Shown: in pieces, positions 37,312-44,999 of the stretch | How the letters are laid out: every line of letters begins with the position of its first letter | How positions within the stretch are numbered: position 1 is the first letter of the stretch | Origin: Lacisediminimonas profundi | GTDB taxonomy: Bacteria > Pseudomonadota > Gammaproteobacteria > Burkholderiales > Burkholderiaceae_D | Length of the DNA stretch: 64,000 nt | Direction: 5' to 3' | NCBI RefSeq assembly: GCF_008831265.1 | Contig: NZ_VTTH01000004.1 | Span: forward strand, 186,001-250,000 | Made by a program: the position numbers and the translations under genes | Notes under the pieces: model-generated | Seen by the model: the letters and a program-made list of their open reading frames with translations, nothing else | Databases searched by the model: none | What the model was told of the DNA's origin: nothing

Positions 37312-38064
37312 ATGCTGTTGCTGATCGATGCCGGCAATACCCGGGTCAAATGGGCGCTGGCGCCTGCCATGCCCGGCAAGCCGGGTGAGTGGGTCGAATC
37401 GGGGGCCGTGGCGCGCGAGGCGCTGCCAACGCTGGCGGCGCATTGGAAAGGCCGCCATGTCATGCGCGTGGTGCTGTCCAATGTCGCGGGCGAGGCCGTG
37501 CGCAAGGACCTGGCGGCGGTACTGGGGCACTGTTTTGGCCCGCACGAACCGCCGCTCGAGGTGTTCGTTTCATCGGCGCTACGGGCCGGATTGCGCAATG
37601 GCTATCGCACGCCCGGGCAGTTGGGCTCGGATCGTTTTGCCTCGTCGATCGGTGCGCGTGCGCTGTTCCCGGGGCAGGCCCTGATTGTCGCCACCTGCGG
37701 CACCGCCACCACCATCGACGCCATCAGCGGCGACGGGGTTTTCATCGGCGGCATGATCCTTCCCGGTTTGCGCCTGATGGCGTCGGCGCTGGCGACGCAT
37801 ACTGCGCAACTGCCTGAGGTCGCGCAACGGATGGGTTCGGACATGCCGTTCGCGGACAACACCGAAGAAGCGATCGTCCTGGGCTGCATGTCGGCCCAGG
37901 CCGGCGCAATCGAACGCGCGCTGGCCCGCCACCCGGGTGCGCGCTGTATCATTTCCGGCGGCGCCGCACGGATGCTGGCGCCCTTCCTGGCCGCGCCCGC
38001 GGACCTGATCGACAACCTGGTGCTGATCGGCCTGCAGGTGGCCGCAATGGAGAAGACATCCTGA
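37312..38064 (+). CDS. coaX: Type III pantothenate kinase
   Basis: First enzyme of coenzyme A synthesis, 250 aa, ASKHA fold. LLIDAGNTRVKWAL is the phosphate-1 motif, QLGSDRFASSIGAR the pantothenate-binding element, and ATCGTATTIDAI the phosphate-2 motif with GGMILPGLRLMASAL after it. birA-coaX pairing is standard in Betaproteobacteria. The stop overlaps the next ATG by 1 bp. Confidence 0.96.
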   Translation: MLLLIDAGNTRVKWALAPAMPGKPGEWVESGAVAREALPTLAAHWKGRHVMRVVLSNVAGEAVRKDLAAVLGHCFGPHEPPLEVFVSSALRAGLRNGYRTPGQLGSDRFASSIGARALFPGQALIVATCGTATTIDAISGDGVFIGGMILPGLRLMASALATHTAQLPEVAQRMGSDMPFADNTEEAIVLGCMSAQAGAIERALARHPGARCIISGGAARMLAPFLAAPADLIDNLVLIGLQVAAMEKTS

Positions 38065-38834
38065 TGCTGAAATTCGTTTTTGCCTGCCTTTTGCTGGTCA
38101 ATGGCGGCTTGCTGGCGTTTCAGCTCGGCTGGTTCGACGCGCTGGTGCCGAGTGGACATGAGCCGCAGCGAATCAGGAACCAGATCAATGCCGACAAGCT
38201 GCGGGTGCTGTCTCCGGCCCAGGTTGCCGCCACTTCGGCGGTGCCTGCTGCGTCACTCACGCCGGCATCATCTGCATCTGCCAGCGCTGCCGCCAGCGCT
38301 TCGTCGACCGTAATCCCGGCCGCAGCCGCAATCACGCCAGTATTGGCCCGGCCTGTGGCTGCGACGAAGCAGGCCGCCTGTATCGAACTCGCCAACTTGA
38401 CGCTGGCCGAATCCAAGCGCTTCGAAACCCGGCTGGCGGCATTGACGCTGCCGGAAAAGCCGGTCCGGCTTGAGGTCAGGGAGCAGAGCAGCCACATGGT
38501 CTGGATACCGCCTCTGCCGGCCGGCAAGGAAGGCGCGGACAAGAAATCGTCGGAACTGCGCAAGCTGGGCATCAACGATTTTTACGTGCTGCAGGACAAT
38601 CCGGCCCAGCGTCATGGCATTTCACTGGGCGTGTTCAAGACGGAAGATGCGGCCAGGGCCCAACTGGCGAAGCTGAGCCAGCTGGGTGTTCGCAGCGCCC
38701 GGATAGTCGAGCACAAGATGCCGCTGCTTCGGGTCGCCTACCGATTGCGGGGGCTGGAAGCGCCGAAGAAGGCGGATCTTGACGTCCTCAAAGCCGGTTT
38801 CCCGCGCGTGGAAGAAAAGCCCTGCGAGGCCTGA
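38064..38834 (+). CDS. SPOR-domain protein
   Basis: 256 aa with an N-terminal signal anchor (KFVFACLLLVNGGLLAFQL), an Ala/Ser/Pro-rich linker (about 55-105) and a C-terminal SPOR-like domain (about 175-240, GINDFYVLQDNPAQRHGISLGVFKTEDAARAQL). SPOR domains bind glycan stripped of stem peptides at division sites. Third gene of birA-coaX-spor and convergent with the kinase-like gene. Confidence 0.85.
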   Translation: MLKFVFACLLLVNGGLLAFQLGWFDALVPSGHEPQRIRNQINADKLRVLSPAQVAATSAVPAASLTPASSASASAAASASSTVIPAAAAITPVLARPVAATKQAACIELANLTLAESKRFETRLAALTLPEKPVRLEVREQSSHMVWIPPLPAGKEGADKKSSELRKLGINDFYVLQDNPAQRHGISLGVFKTEDAARAQLAKLSQLGVRSARIVEHKMPLLRVAYRLRGLEAPKKADLDVLKAGFPRVEEKPCEA

Positions 38835-38886
38835 ATCCGCCCCCAGCGCCTGGCCCCGTCATCCCTTTCCTGCTGGCTTGAGGCGA

Positions 38887-40518
38887 CTATTGCGTCGGCT
38901 CCAGTGCCTGCTGGATTTCGCTGGACACGCTCATGCTTTCGCGTTGCCACAATGAGCTTGCGGGATCAGGCAGGTGAAAATTCTGCCAGTCCGTTACGGG
39001 AATGACGGCTTTCTTCTCCGCCAGATTCCGGCAGTGTTGCTGCAGGATATCCAGTCTGCGGAGCAGGCTGTCTACATAGCGCTGTTCGCCCAGATAGGCC
39101 TGCGCCACCCCGGGGGGGATCTGAAATTGCGTGATTGCCTCGAACATCTCGGCGTCGATGGCCTCCGGCAGTTGCGGCAACAGGAAGGCATGCGTATCGA
39201 GGATGCGTGCAAATTCGGAATGCTCGGTGGGCACGCCAAAACAACATTCATTGTCTATGGCGCCAATCCTCACTCGTTGCTCGCCTGTTTCGGGATCCCG
39301 GTATTGTTCGATCAGGATGTTGCCGCTGTGCCTGTCCATCTGGCCTGTAAGGAAGTCAAATAATTGCAGCCACGTGAGCGCCCGTTTGTAGTCAGGATGA
39401 GCAACGATGAAAGGAGCTTCATGCAATACCTGGCCAGTCACCAGAACCTGCATGGAGCCGTCCTGCTTGCGCAACAAGCGGATGCTTTGCAGGCCATGCA
39501 GGTGTATCGCTTTCAGCGTCTTCCTGGCGTTGATCCCGTGCTTCTGCAACTTGCGCAAAAGCTTCCTGGACAGTTCCGACTGATCCTTCAGGGAACGATT
39601 GTGAAGCACACGTATCATGCGCGACTTGCCGGGCAACTTATCCATCAGCAAGCCAAAGTCGGCGCCGATTTTCGCCATCCGTGTCCTGGGTACGACCAGG
39701 CCGCATCCCGCAGGCAAGAGCTTGCTGGCCAGTTCCGCAGCCAGCATTGCTCGCCCCTCGACATTTGGACGGCGCGGGTTCATCCCGGTTGGCTGTTCGT
39801 AGAGGCAGCTTGCACCCGTCGGGGTTTTGAACGCTTTGATGCCCGTTGCTGTACTGCATTCAACGACCGCCCCCGCCAGGCCCTTGCCGATGGGTTCGCC
39901 GAGCGTTGCCTTGAGTGACTCCCCATCAATGGGAAGGGTTTCCAGTCTGCCCGGTATCCCGCGCGTGCCCCAGTAAGCCTGCATTTGTTCCAGAACGAGT
40001 GGCGAGAAGCCCATCGTCAGTGCAATCTTGACCTCGGCCAGCGCAAAGGGCCTCGGCACGCTGGGGCGCAGGTATGGGGACGCCAGGCGAGGGGACGCCA
40101 GCACAGCCAGGAAAGGAAGTGCCGCCTGCGACTCCACGCTATCGGTTTCCTGGAATTTTTGCGTGGCGGCGAAACATTCCCCTGTGTCGGCGCTTGACGA
40201 TGACGTCACCGACCGGACCGGCGTATGGTTCAAGGATGGATGTCCTGCCCCTGGGCGGCTGTGCTTGACAATGCCGGTTCTTTCGCGCGGATGTGAGAGG
40301 GCAGCGGATGCCTTTTCAGGACGGCTACCACCGAAAAACGTGTCGACTATCGAGCGTCGGTTTTCATGCAAGGACTGCGGCAATCGATGATTGTCGGGGC
40401 TTCGATCCTGATCTCGTCCGAACTTTCCAGTTTGCCCTCCTGAAACTGGCAGGCAAAAAAATTCCGTTGGTTGGCGGCGCCTGGAAAACGAAGGATCCGC
40501 CTCTATTGCTCTTTTCAA
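38887..40518 (-). CDS. Candidate secreted effector with PI3/4-kinase-like catalytic motifs
   Basis: A 543-residue protein not matched to a named family. Numbered from the in-frame GTG at 40524: residues 1-170 are Ser/Pro/Arg-rich without predicted fold; 211-233 (GKGLAGAVVECSTATGIKAF) look like a glycine loop with lysines; 291-300 (GLLMDKLPGK) resemble a hinge; 390-404 (DFLTGQMDRHSGNIL) match the DRHxxN catalytic loop of PI3/4-kinase and actin-fragmin-kinase folds; 421-430 (GAIDNECCFG) match the metal-binding segment. Start is TTG at 40518 with AGGAG five bases upstream; ATG at 40014 would give the kinase part alone. No signal peptide. GC looks lower than neighbours. Gram: likely a type III effector or stand-alone kinase; both are inference. 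Confidence 0.7.
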   Translation of the reverse strand: MKRAIEADPSFSRRRQPTEFFCLPVSGGQTGKFGRDQDRSPDNHRLPQSLHENRRSIVDTFFGGSRPEKASAALSHPRERTGIVKHSRPGAGHPSLNHTPVRSVTSSSSADTGECFAATQKFQETDSVESQAALPFLAVLASPRLASPYLRPSVPRPFALAEVKIALTMGFSPLVLEQMQAYWGTRGIPGRLETLPIDGESLKATLGEPIGKGLAGAVVECSTATGIKAFKTPTGASCLYEQPTGMNPRRPNVEGRAMLAAELASKLLPAGCGLVVPRTRMAKIGADFGLLMDKLPGKSRMIRVLHNRSLKDQSELSRKLLRKLQKHGINARKTLKAIHLHGLQSIRLLRKQDGSMQVLVTGQVLHEAPFIVAHPDYKRALTWLQLFDFLTGQMDRHSGNILIEQYRDPETGEQRVRIGAIDNECCFGVPTEHSEFARILDTHAFLLPQLPEAIDAEMFEAITQFQIPPGVAQAYLGEQRYVDSLLRRLDILQQHCRNLAEKKAVIPVTDWQNFHLPDPASSLWQRESMSVSSEIQQALEPTQ

Positions 40519-40575
40519 ATTCACTCCTGATTAATGTGGATGGCGTGTCCGTGCTGAGCCGGAGCAAACCACCCC

Positions 40576-40603
40576 TAGGTGCGAATATTGAAAGAAATGT
40601 TCC
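40576..40603 (-). promoter_or_regulatory. Hrp-box / ECF-type promoter candidate for the kinase-like gene
   Basis: Read on the minus strand: GGAACA, 15 bases, GCACCTA. The HrpL consensus is GGAACC-N15/16-CCACnnA, so nine of eleven fixed positions agree. It lies about 55-60 bp before the chosen start, leaving a ~45-base leader. GGAAC is also the -35 of many ECF sigma factors, and an ECF sigma gene lies next door. A two-mismatch match by chance within 200 bp is possible (roughly 5%). Confidence 0.45.
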
Positions 40604-40791
40604 CAGGCAGTGAACGGGAAAAATTTGTGAAAATTTGATGACCGTTCAGAGATTTATTGTGCTTTTATAGAACCACTTGGCGCATCCAATAGGGGGAAGC
40701 ACGGTCGAGGCCCGGCTGGCAAGGGTGGCGCAGGCGCGTTTGAAGAGCGCGCAGCAGGAGGAGCGCAAGATGCCGCAGGTGCCGCGCCTGC

Positions 40792-40986
40792 TCACAGCCC
40801 GTCCGGCACCTCCCGCCCCTGTGCCGCGCTGCGCAGCCTTTCCTGCAGGCACGCCGGGCACAGGCAGCTTCCATCCAGCGGCACCCCAAGCAGGGCCGGC
40901 AATTGCGCGCACCAGCACGGCTGATCGCCAGGTGCATCGACCATGCCGCACTTGAATTCGGCGCCACATTGCGCGCATTGACTCAT
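40792..40986 (-). CDS. Cysteine-rich CWC family protein
   Basis: 64 aa: MSQCAQCGAEFKCGM, then DQPCWCAQLPALLGVPLDG and SCLCPACLQERLRSA. Seven to eight cysteines including the C-W-C that names the family; probably binds zinc. Function unknown. Its ATG overlaps the stop of the anti-sigma gene by 4 bp, so it is the third gene of a sigma / zinc-finger / CWC unit. The 267-bp spacer towards the kinase-like gene holds only that gene's promoter candidate. Confidence 0.85.
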   Translation of the reverse strand: MSQCAQCGAEFKCGMVDAPGDQPCWCAQLPALLGVPLDGSCLCPACLQERLRSAAQGREVPDGL

Positions 40987-41177
40987 GATTCGCCCTCCCC
41001 CGTGGGTGTACCGCGCATGGCGCGCCGCATCAGCGCCGCCTGCCGGCCAAAACGGCGGCAGCCTTCGCAGACCAGCAGGTGCATTCGCATTCGCAGCCGC
41101 TCCACGGCGGACAACGGGCGGTCCATGCCCTCGGATGTCAGCCGGTGCACTTCGCGGCAGCTTGGCTTGATGTTCAT
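40983..41177 (-). CDS. Putative zinc-finger anti-sigma factor
   Basis: 64 aa with the zf-HC2 pattern: CREVHRLTSEGMDRPLSAVE, then RMRMHLLVCEGCRRF (C-x3-H ... H-x3-C-x2-C). No membrane helix, so a soluble anti-sigma. It lies three bases after the ECF sigma gene stop and should hold that sigma inactive until a thiol or metal signal arrives (inference from family). Confidence 0.88.
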   Translation of the reverse strand: MNIKPSCREVHRLTSEGMDRPLSAVERLRMRMHLLVCEGCRRFGRQAALMRRAMRGTPTGEGES

Positions 41178-41180
41178 GGT

Positions 41181-41750
41181 CTAACCCCCGTCGGCGTCGC
41201 CGAACCAGTTCAGATCCAGGCATTCGCGCAGCCGCACGCGCGCCCGGTACAGCATTACCCATGCATTGGACGACGAAATGCCCAATTCCTTACAGATCTC
41301 GCCGGTTTCCATTTCGAGCCACTCGCGCATCAGGAAAATGCGGGCGATGGCGGGTGGCAGCTTTTCCAGGCATTGTTCCATCACCCTGAAGAAGTCCTTC
41401 TGTTGCAGGGCGGCGTCCGGTTCGCCCCAGTTGCGCGGCATGGCGAGCAAATGCCCGTTGGCGGAGAACAGCGCATCGATCGCTTCGTCGTCGAGCCGGC
41501 CGTCGCCATTGTCCAGCGGCTGCATGCGCGAATTGCTGCGCAGCACATCGATTATCTTGTGTTTCAGGATGCCGGTGACATAGGTGCGCAGCGCCGAGCG
41601 GCCGGCATAGCGGCCGGGCTGCTCGAGCACTGCGACCAGCGCTTCCTGCACCACGTCTTCGGCCTGCGATTCGTTGCGCAATTGCAGGATGGCAAAGCGT
41701 AGCAGCGCCGGACGCATCGACTCCAGTTCTTGCAGGGATGTTGCGCTCAT
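41181..41750 (-). CDS. ECF-type RNA polymerase sigma factor
   Basis: 189 aa with sigma2 region (about 10-80, RPALLRFAILQLRNESQAEDVVQEALVAVLE and LRTYVTGILKHKIIDVLR) and sigma4 region (about 130-180, LEKLPPAIARIFLMREWLEM and GISSSNAWVMLYRARVRLREC). Co-transcribed with its zinc-finger partner and a CWC protein. Its own promoter is not evident in the spacer shared with argB. Regulon unknown. Confidence 0.92.
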   Translation of the reverse strand: MSATSLQELESMRPALLRFAILQLRNESQAEDVVQEALVAVLEQPGRYAGRSALRTYVTGILKHKIIDVLRSNSRMQPLDNGDGRLDDEAIDALFSANGHLLAMPRNWGEPDAALQQKDFFRVMEQCLEKLPPAIARIFLMREWLEMETGEICKELGISSSNAWVMLYRARVRLRECLDLNWFGDADGG

Positions 41751-41840
41751 GGTGCGTGGGGATTGTCAGGGCAGCAAAAGCCTAGTCCATCCCGGCCGGC
41801 CTGACAACAAAACTGGAAGGTCGTCGCAGTTCTTTCGCTG

Positions 41841-41846
41841 TAAAAT
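41841..41846 (+). promoter_or_regulatory. Candidate -10 box for argB
   Basis: TAAAAT 28 bp before the argB ATG, in an otherwise GC-rich spacer; no good -35 at 17 bp (AGGTCG). Plausible but weak. Confidence 0.3.
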
Positions 41847-41873
41847 CAGCGCAATCCTACTTTCCTGACCGTC

Positions 41874-42773
41874 ATGTCCGATCTTACCGACCTCTCCACC
41901 GTTTCTTCGCAAATCAAGGCGGAGATCCTCGCGGAAGCGCTTCCGTACATCCGCAAGTTCCACGGCAAGACCATTGTCATCAAGTACGGCGGCAATGCGA
42001 TGACTGAAGAGCGCCTGAAACACGGCTTCGCGCGCGACGTGATCCTGCTCAAGCTGGTCGGCATGAACCCGGTCGTGGTGCACGGCGGCGGCCCGCAGAT
42101 CGACAGCGCGCTGAAGAAAATCGGCAAGCAGGGCACTTTCGTCCAGGGCATGCGCATCACCGACGAAGAAACCATGGAAGTCGTCGAATGGGTGCTGGGC
42201 GGCGAAGTGCAGCAGGACATCGTGATGCTGATCAACCATTACGGCGGCCAGGCTGTGGGCCTGACCGGCAAGGACGGCGGACTGATCCGCGCCCGCAAGA
42301 TGAAGATGGCGGACCGTGAGCATCCCGGCCAGTTCCTCGACATCGGTTTCGTCGGCGAGATCGAGGCCATCAACCCGGCCGTGGTCAAGGCGCTGCAGGA
42401 CGACGCCTTCATCCCCATCATTTCGCCGATCGGCTTCGGCGACGACGGCCAGGCCTACAACATCAATGCCGACGTGGTGGCTGGCAAGATTGCCGAAATC
42501 CTGAAGGCGGAAAAGCTGATCATGATGACCAACACGCCGGGCGTGCTGGACAAGCAGGGCGGCTTGCTGACGGACCTGTCCGCCCGCGAAATCGACGAGA
42601 TGTTTGCCGACGGCACCATCTCCGGCGGCATGCTGCCAAAGATTTCGTCAGCGCTGGATGCCGCCAAGTCCGGCGTCAACACAGTGCATATCGTCGATGG
42701 CCGGATCGAGCATTCACTGCTGCTTGAAGTGCTGACCGAGCAGGCGTTCGGCACCATGATCCGTTCGCACTGA
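41874..42773 (+). CDS. argB: Acetylglutamate kinase
   Basis: Phosphorylates N-acetylglutamate, second step of arginine synthesis. 299 aa, amino-acid-kinase fold: [13 protein letters not shown] (ATP lysine), [36 protein letters not shown] and the C-terminal [20 protein letters not shown]. The long form with an N-terminal helix resembles arginine-inhibited kinases, so feedback control is likely. Followed 13 bp later by the HAD gene. Confidence 0.97.
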   Translation: MSDLTDLSTVSSQIKAEILAEALPYIRKFHGKTIVIKYGGNAMTEERLKHGFARDVILLKLVGMNPVVVHGGGPQIDSALKKIGKQGTFVQGMRITDEETMEVVEWVLGGEVQQDIVMLINHYGGQAVGLTGKDGGLIRARKMKMADREHPGQFLDIGFVGEIEAINPAVVKALQDDAFIPIISPIGFGDDGQAYNINADVVAGKIAEILKAEKLIMMTNTPGVLDKQGGLLTDLSAREIDEMFADGTISGGMLPKISSALDAAKSGVNTVHIVDGRIEHSLLLEVLTEQAFGTMIRSH

Positions 42774-42786
42774 TCGCCGGCATTCC

Positions 42787-43539
42787 ATGATGTCGAGGCG
42801 CCTGACCTGGCTGTTCGACCTCGACAATACGCTGCATGACGCGTCGCACGCGATTTTCCCGGCGATCAACGCCAACATGAACGCGTACATGGCGCGCGTG
42901 CTGGGGGACGGTGAAACGCCGGCCGACGCCGATGTCGTCAATGCGGCGCGCGTCACCTACTGGAAGCGCTACGGTGCCACTTTGCTTGGCATGGTCCGGC
43001 ACCACAATGTGCGCGCCGAAGACTTCCTGCACCATGCGCACCAGTTTGACGACCTGTCCTCGATGATCCGCGCCGAGCGCGGCCTCGGCCGCCTGCTGCG
43101 GCGGCTGCCTGGCCGCAAGATCCTGCTGACCAACGCCCCGCGCCGCTACTCCCATGCAGTGGTGCGTCATCTCGGGCTGCACCGCCATTTCGCCAGGCAC
43201 CTGCCGATCGAATCGATGATGGTGCATCGCCAGTTGCGGCCCAAGCCTTCACGGGCATTGTTGCGCAAGATCCTGCGCCATGAAAAGCTGGCGCCGCACA
43301 ACACCGTGCTGGTCGAGGATACGGCGGCCAACCTGAAATCCGCGCGTTCGCTGGGCCTGCGCACGGTTTGGGTCACGCAGTACCTGATGACCAATCCGCA
43401 GCACTCGCCGCCCGCCGGGCGCTTCGCGTCCGGAACCTCGACACCGGTAAAGCGCCCCGCATACGTCGATGTCAAAGTAAAATCCCTTGGGCAATTGCCG
43501 GCCCGGCTGCACAGCCTGCAAGGGCCATTCCAACCATAA
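42787..43539 (+). CDS. HAD-family pyrimidine 5'-nucleotidase
   Basis: 250 aa. HAD motif I FDLDNTLHDASHAIFP (Asp nucleophile), motif II LLTNAPRRYSHAV, motif III lysine in LRPKPSRALLRKIL and motif IV VLVEDTAANLKSARSLG. This is the PYN/SDT1-like subfamily that sits between argB and slmA in Betaproteobacteria. Substrate (UMP/CMP or others) is inferred. The C-terminal tail is basic and Pro-rich. Confidence 0.9.
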   Translation: MMSRRLTWLFDLDNTLHDASHAIFPAINANMNAYMARVLGDGETPADADVVNAARVTYWKRYGATLLGMVRHHNVRAEDFLHHAHQFDDLSSMIRAERGLGRLLRRLPGRKILLTNAPRRYSHAVVRHLGLHRHFARHLPIESMMVHRQLRPKPSRALLRKILRHEKLAPHNTVLVEDTAANLKSARSLGLRTVWVTQYLMTNPQHSPPAGRFASGTSTPVKRPAYVDVKVKSLGQLPARLHSLQGPFQP

Positions 43540-43552
43540 CGACAAGCGCAGC

Positions 43553-44128
43553 ATGGCAACCACAAAACCGGGCGAACGAAAACTGCAGATTCTCCAGACG
43601 CTGGCCACCATGCTGGAGCAACCCAAGGGTGAAAAGATCACCACGGCCGCGCTGGCAGCCCGGCTCGACGTGTCCGAGGCTGCGCTGTACCGGCATTTCG
43701 CCAGCAAGGCGCAGATGTTCGAGGGGCTGATCGAATTCATCGAATCAACCGTGTTCGGGCTGATCAACCAGATCACCGGACAACAGGAAAGCGGCTTGTC
43801 GCAGGCACAGGCCATCACCGGCATGCTGCTTAATTTCGCCGAGCGCAACCCGGGCATGACCCGCGTGATCATCGGCGATGCGCTGGTCAACGAGGACGAG
43901 CGGCTGCAGGCGCGCATGAACCAGTTCGTCGAACGCATTGAACTGGCGCTACGCCAGTCGCTCAAGCTGGCCGCCACCCAGGGACAAGCCAGCGAAGCCG
44001 AGGCGGCGGCTCGCGCCGGCATGATCACCAGCCTGGTGCTGGGCCGCTGGCATCGCTTCGCCAAGACCGGCTTCCGTCAGCGTCCGACCGAAGGCGCGCA
44101 GGCGCAGATTGCGATGCTGCTGGTGTGA
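43553..44128 (+). CDS. slmA: Nucleoid occlusion factor SlmA (TetR family)
   Basis: 191 aa. DNA-binding N-terminus ERKLQILQTLATMLEQPKGEKITTAALA with the recognition helix in SEAALYRHFASKAQMFEGLI, then MLLNFAERNPGMTRVIIGDAL of the SlmA ligand domain. SlmA binds chromosomal sites and blocks FtsZ rings over DNA. Start ATG 14 bp after the HAD gene; converges on moeB. Confidence 0.92.
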   Translation: MATTKPGERKLQILQTLATMLEQPKGEKITTAALAARLDVSEAALYRHFASKAQMFEGLIEFIESTVFGLINQITGQQESGLSQAQAITGMLLNFAERNPGMTRVIIGDALVNEDERLQARMNQFVERIELALRQSLKLAATQGQASEAEAAARAGMITSLVLGRWHRFAKTGFRQRPTEGAQAQIAMLLV

Positions 44129-44148
44129 TGTCCGGCCGTTCGGTCGCC

Positions 44149-44895
44149 TCAGTGCCCGCAAACCAGGCAATCCTGGTTGCGCTTGACCCGGATGCTGGTC
44201 CATTCCATGTTGCGCGCGTCCAGCAGCAGCAAGCGGCCGGCGAGCGACTCGCCGACGCCGGCGATCAGTTTCAGCGTTTCCGCTGCCTGCATGGTGCCGA
44301 TGATGCCGACCAGCGGCGCGAACACGCCCATGGTGGCGCACTGCACTTCCTCGAACTGCTGGTCCGGCGGGAACAGGCAGGCATAGCAGGGCGCGTCCGG
44401 GCTGCGCGAATCAAACACCGATATCTGGCCGTCCATCCGCACCGCCGCACCAGAAACCAGCGGCACGCCGGCGGCCACGCAGGCGCGGTTGACGGCATGC
44501 CGGGTCGTGAAATTGTCGCTGCAGTCCAGCACCACATCTGACTGCGCCACCAGTTCTTGTAGCCGCGCTCCCTCGACCCGCTCCTGCAGCGCCACCACCT
44601 CGATCCCCGGATTGAGCGCCTGCATCGTCAGCTGTCCGGATGCCGCCTTGGGCTGGCCGATGCGATCGCTGGTATGCAGGATCTGCCGCTGCAGGTTGGT
44701 CAGGTCGACGATGTCGTTGTCCACCAGCGTGATCTTGCCGATGCCGGCCGAGGCCAGGTAGAAGGCGGCTGGCGAGCCGAGGCCGCCAGCGCCGATCACC
44801 AGAACCTTCGATGCAAGCAGTCGTTCCTGGCCTTCGATGCCGATCTCGTCGAGCAGGATGTGGCGCGAATAGCGCAGTAGCTGTTGGTCATTCAT
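44149..44895 (-). CDS. moeB: Molybdopterin-synthase adenylyltransferase MoeB
   Basis: E1-like enzyme that adenylates the C-terminal glycine of MoaD (or ThiS) for sulfur transfer. 248 aa: RYSRHILLDEIGIEGQERLL, nucleotide loop VIGAGGLGSPAAFYLA, LTNLQRQILH, DCSDNFTTRHAVN and zinc-binding pairs CYAC and CLVC. No rhodanese domain is attached. Downstream of ctpA but separated from it by a strong terminator, so it probably has its own promoter. Confidence 0.94.
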   Translation of the reverse strand: MNDQQLLRYSRHILLDEIGIEGQERLLASKVLVIGAGGLGSPAAFYLASAGIGKITLVDNDIVDLTNLQRQILHTSDRIGQPKAASGQLTMQALNPGIEVVALQERVEGARLQELVAQSDVVLDCSDNFTTRHAVNRACVAAGVPLVSGAAVRMDGQISVFDSRSPDAPCYACLFPPDQQFEEVQCATMGVFAPLVGIIGTMQAAETLKLIAGVGESLAGRLLLLDARNMEWTSIRVKRNQDCLVCGH

Positions 44896-44957
44896 GATCG
44901 GCTGGAGAATATCCGCAAAGCATGCGGGCTTGGATTGGAGGATGGGGGCCTGACATG

Positions 44958-44982
44958 AAAAAGGCCGCCCCGGGGCGGCCTT
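44958..44982 (-). terminator. Intrinsic terminator of ctpA
   Basis: On the minus strand a perfect GC-rich palindrome (arms AAGGCCGCCCC and GGGGCGGCCTT, 44961-44982) runs into a T-tract of five. It lies 18 bp after the ctpA stop. Symmetric, so it could also act on plus-strand transcription, but there is no T-run on that side. Confidence 0.9.
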
Positions 44983-44999
44983 GGTGCTGTCTGGCAGGA

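Noticed and set aside
40646-40978. Minus-strand open frame overlapping the CWC gene
   Set aside because: Different frame from the Cys-rich protein, no motif, and it runs into the promoter of the kinase-like gene.
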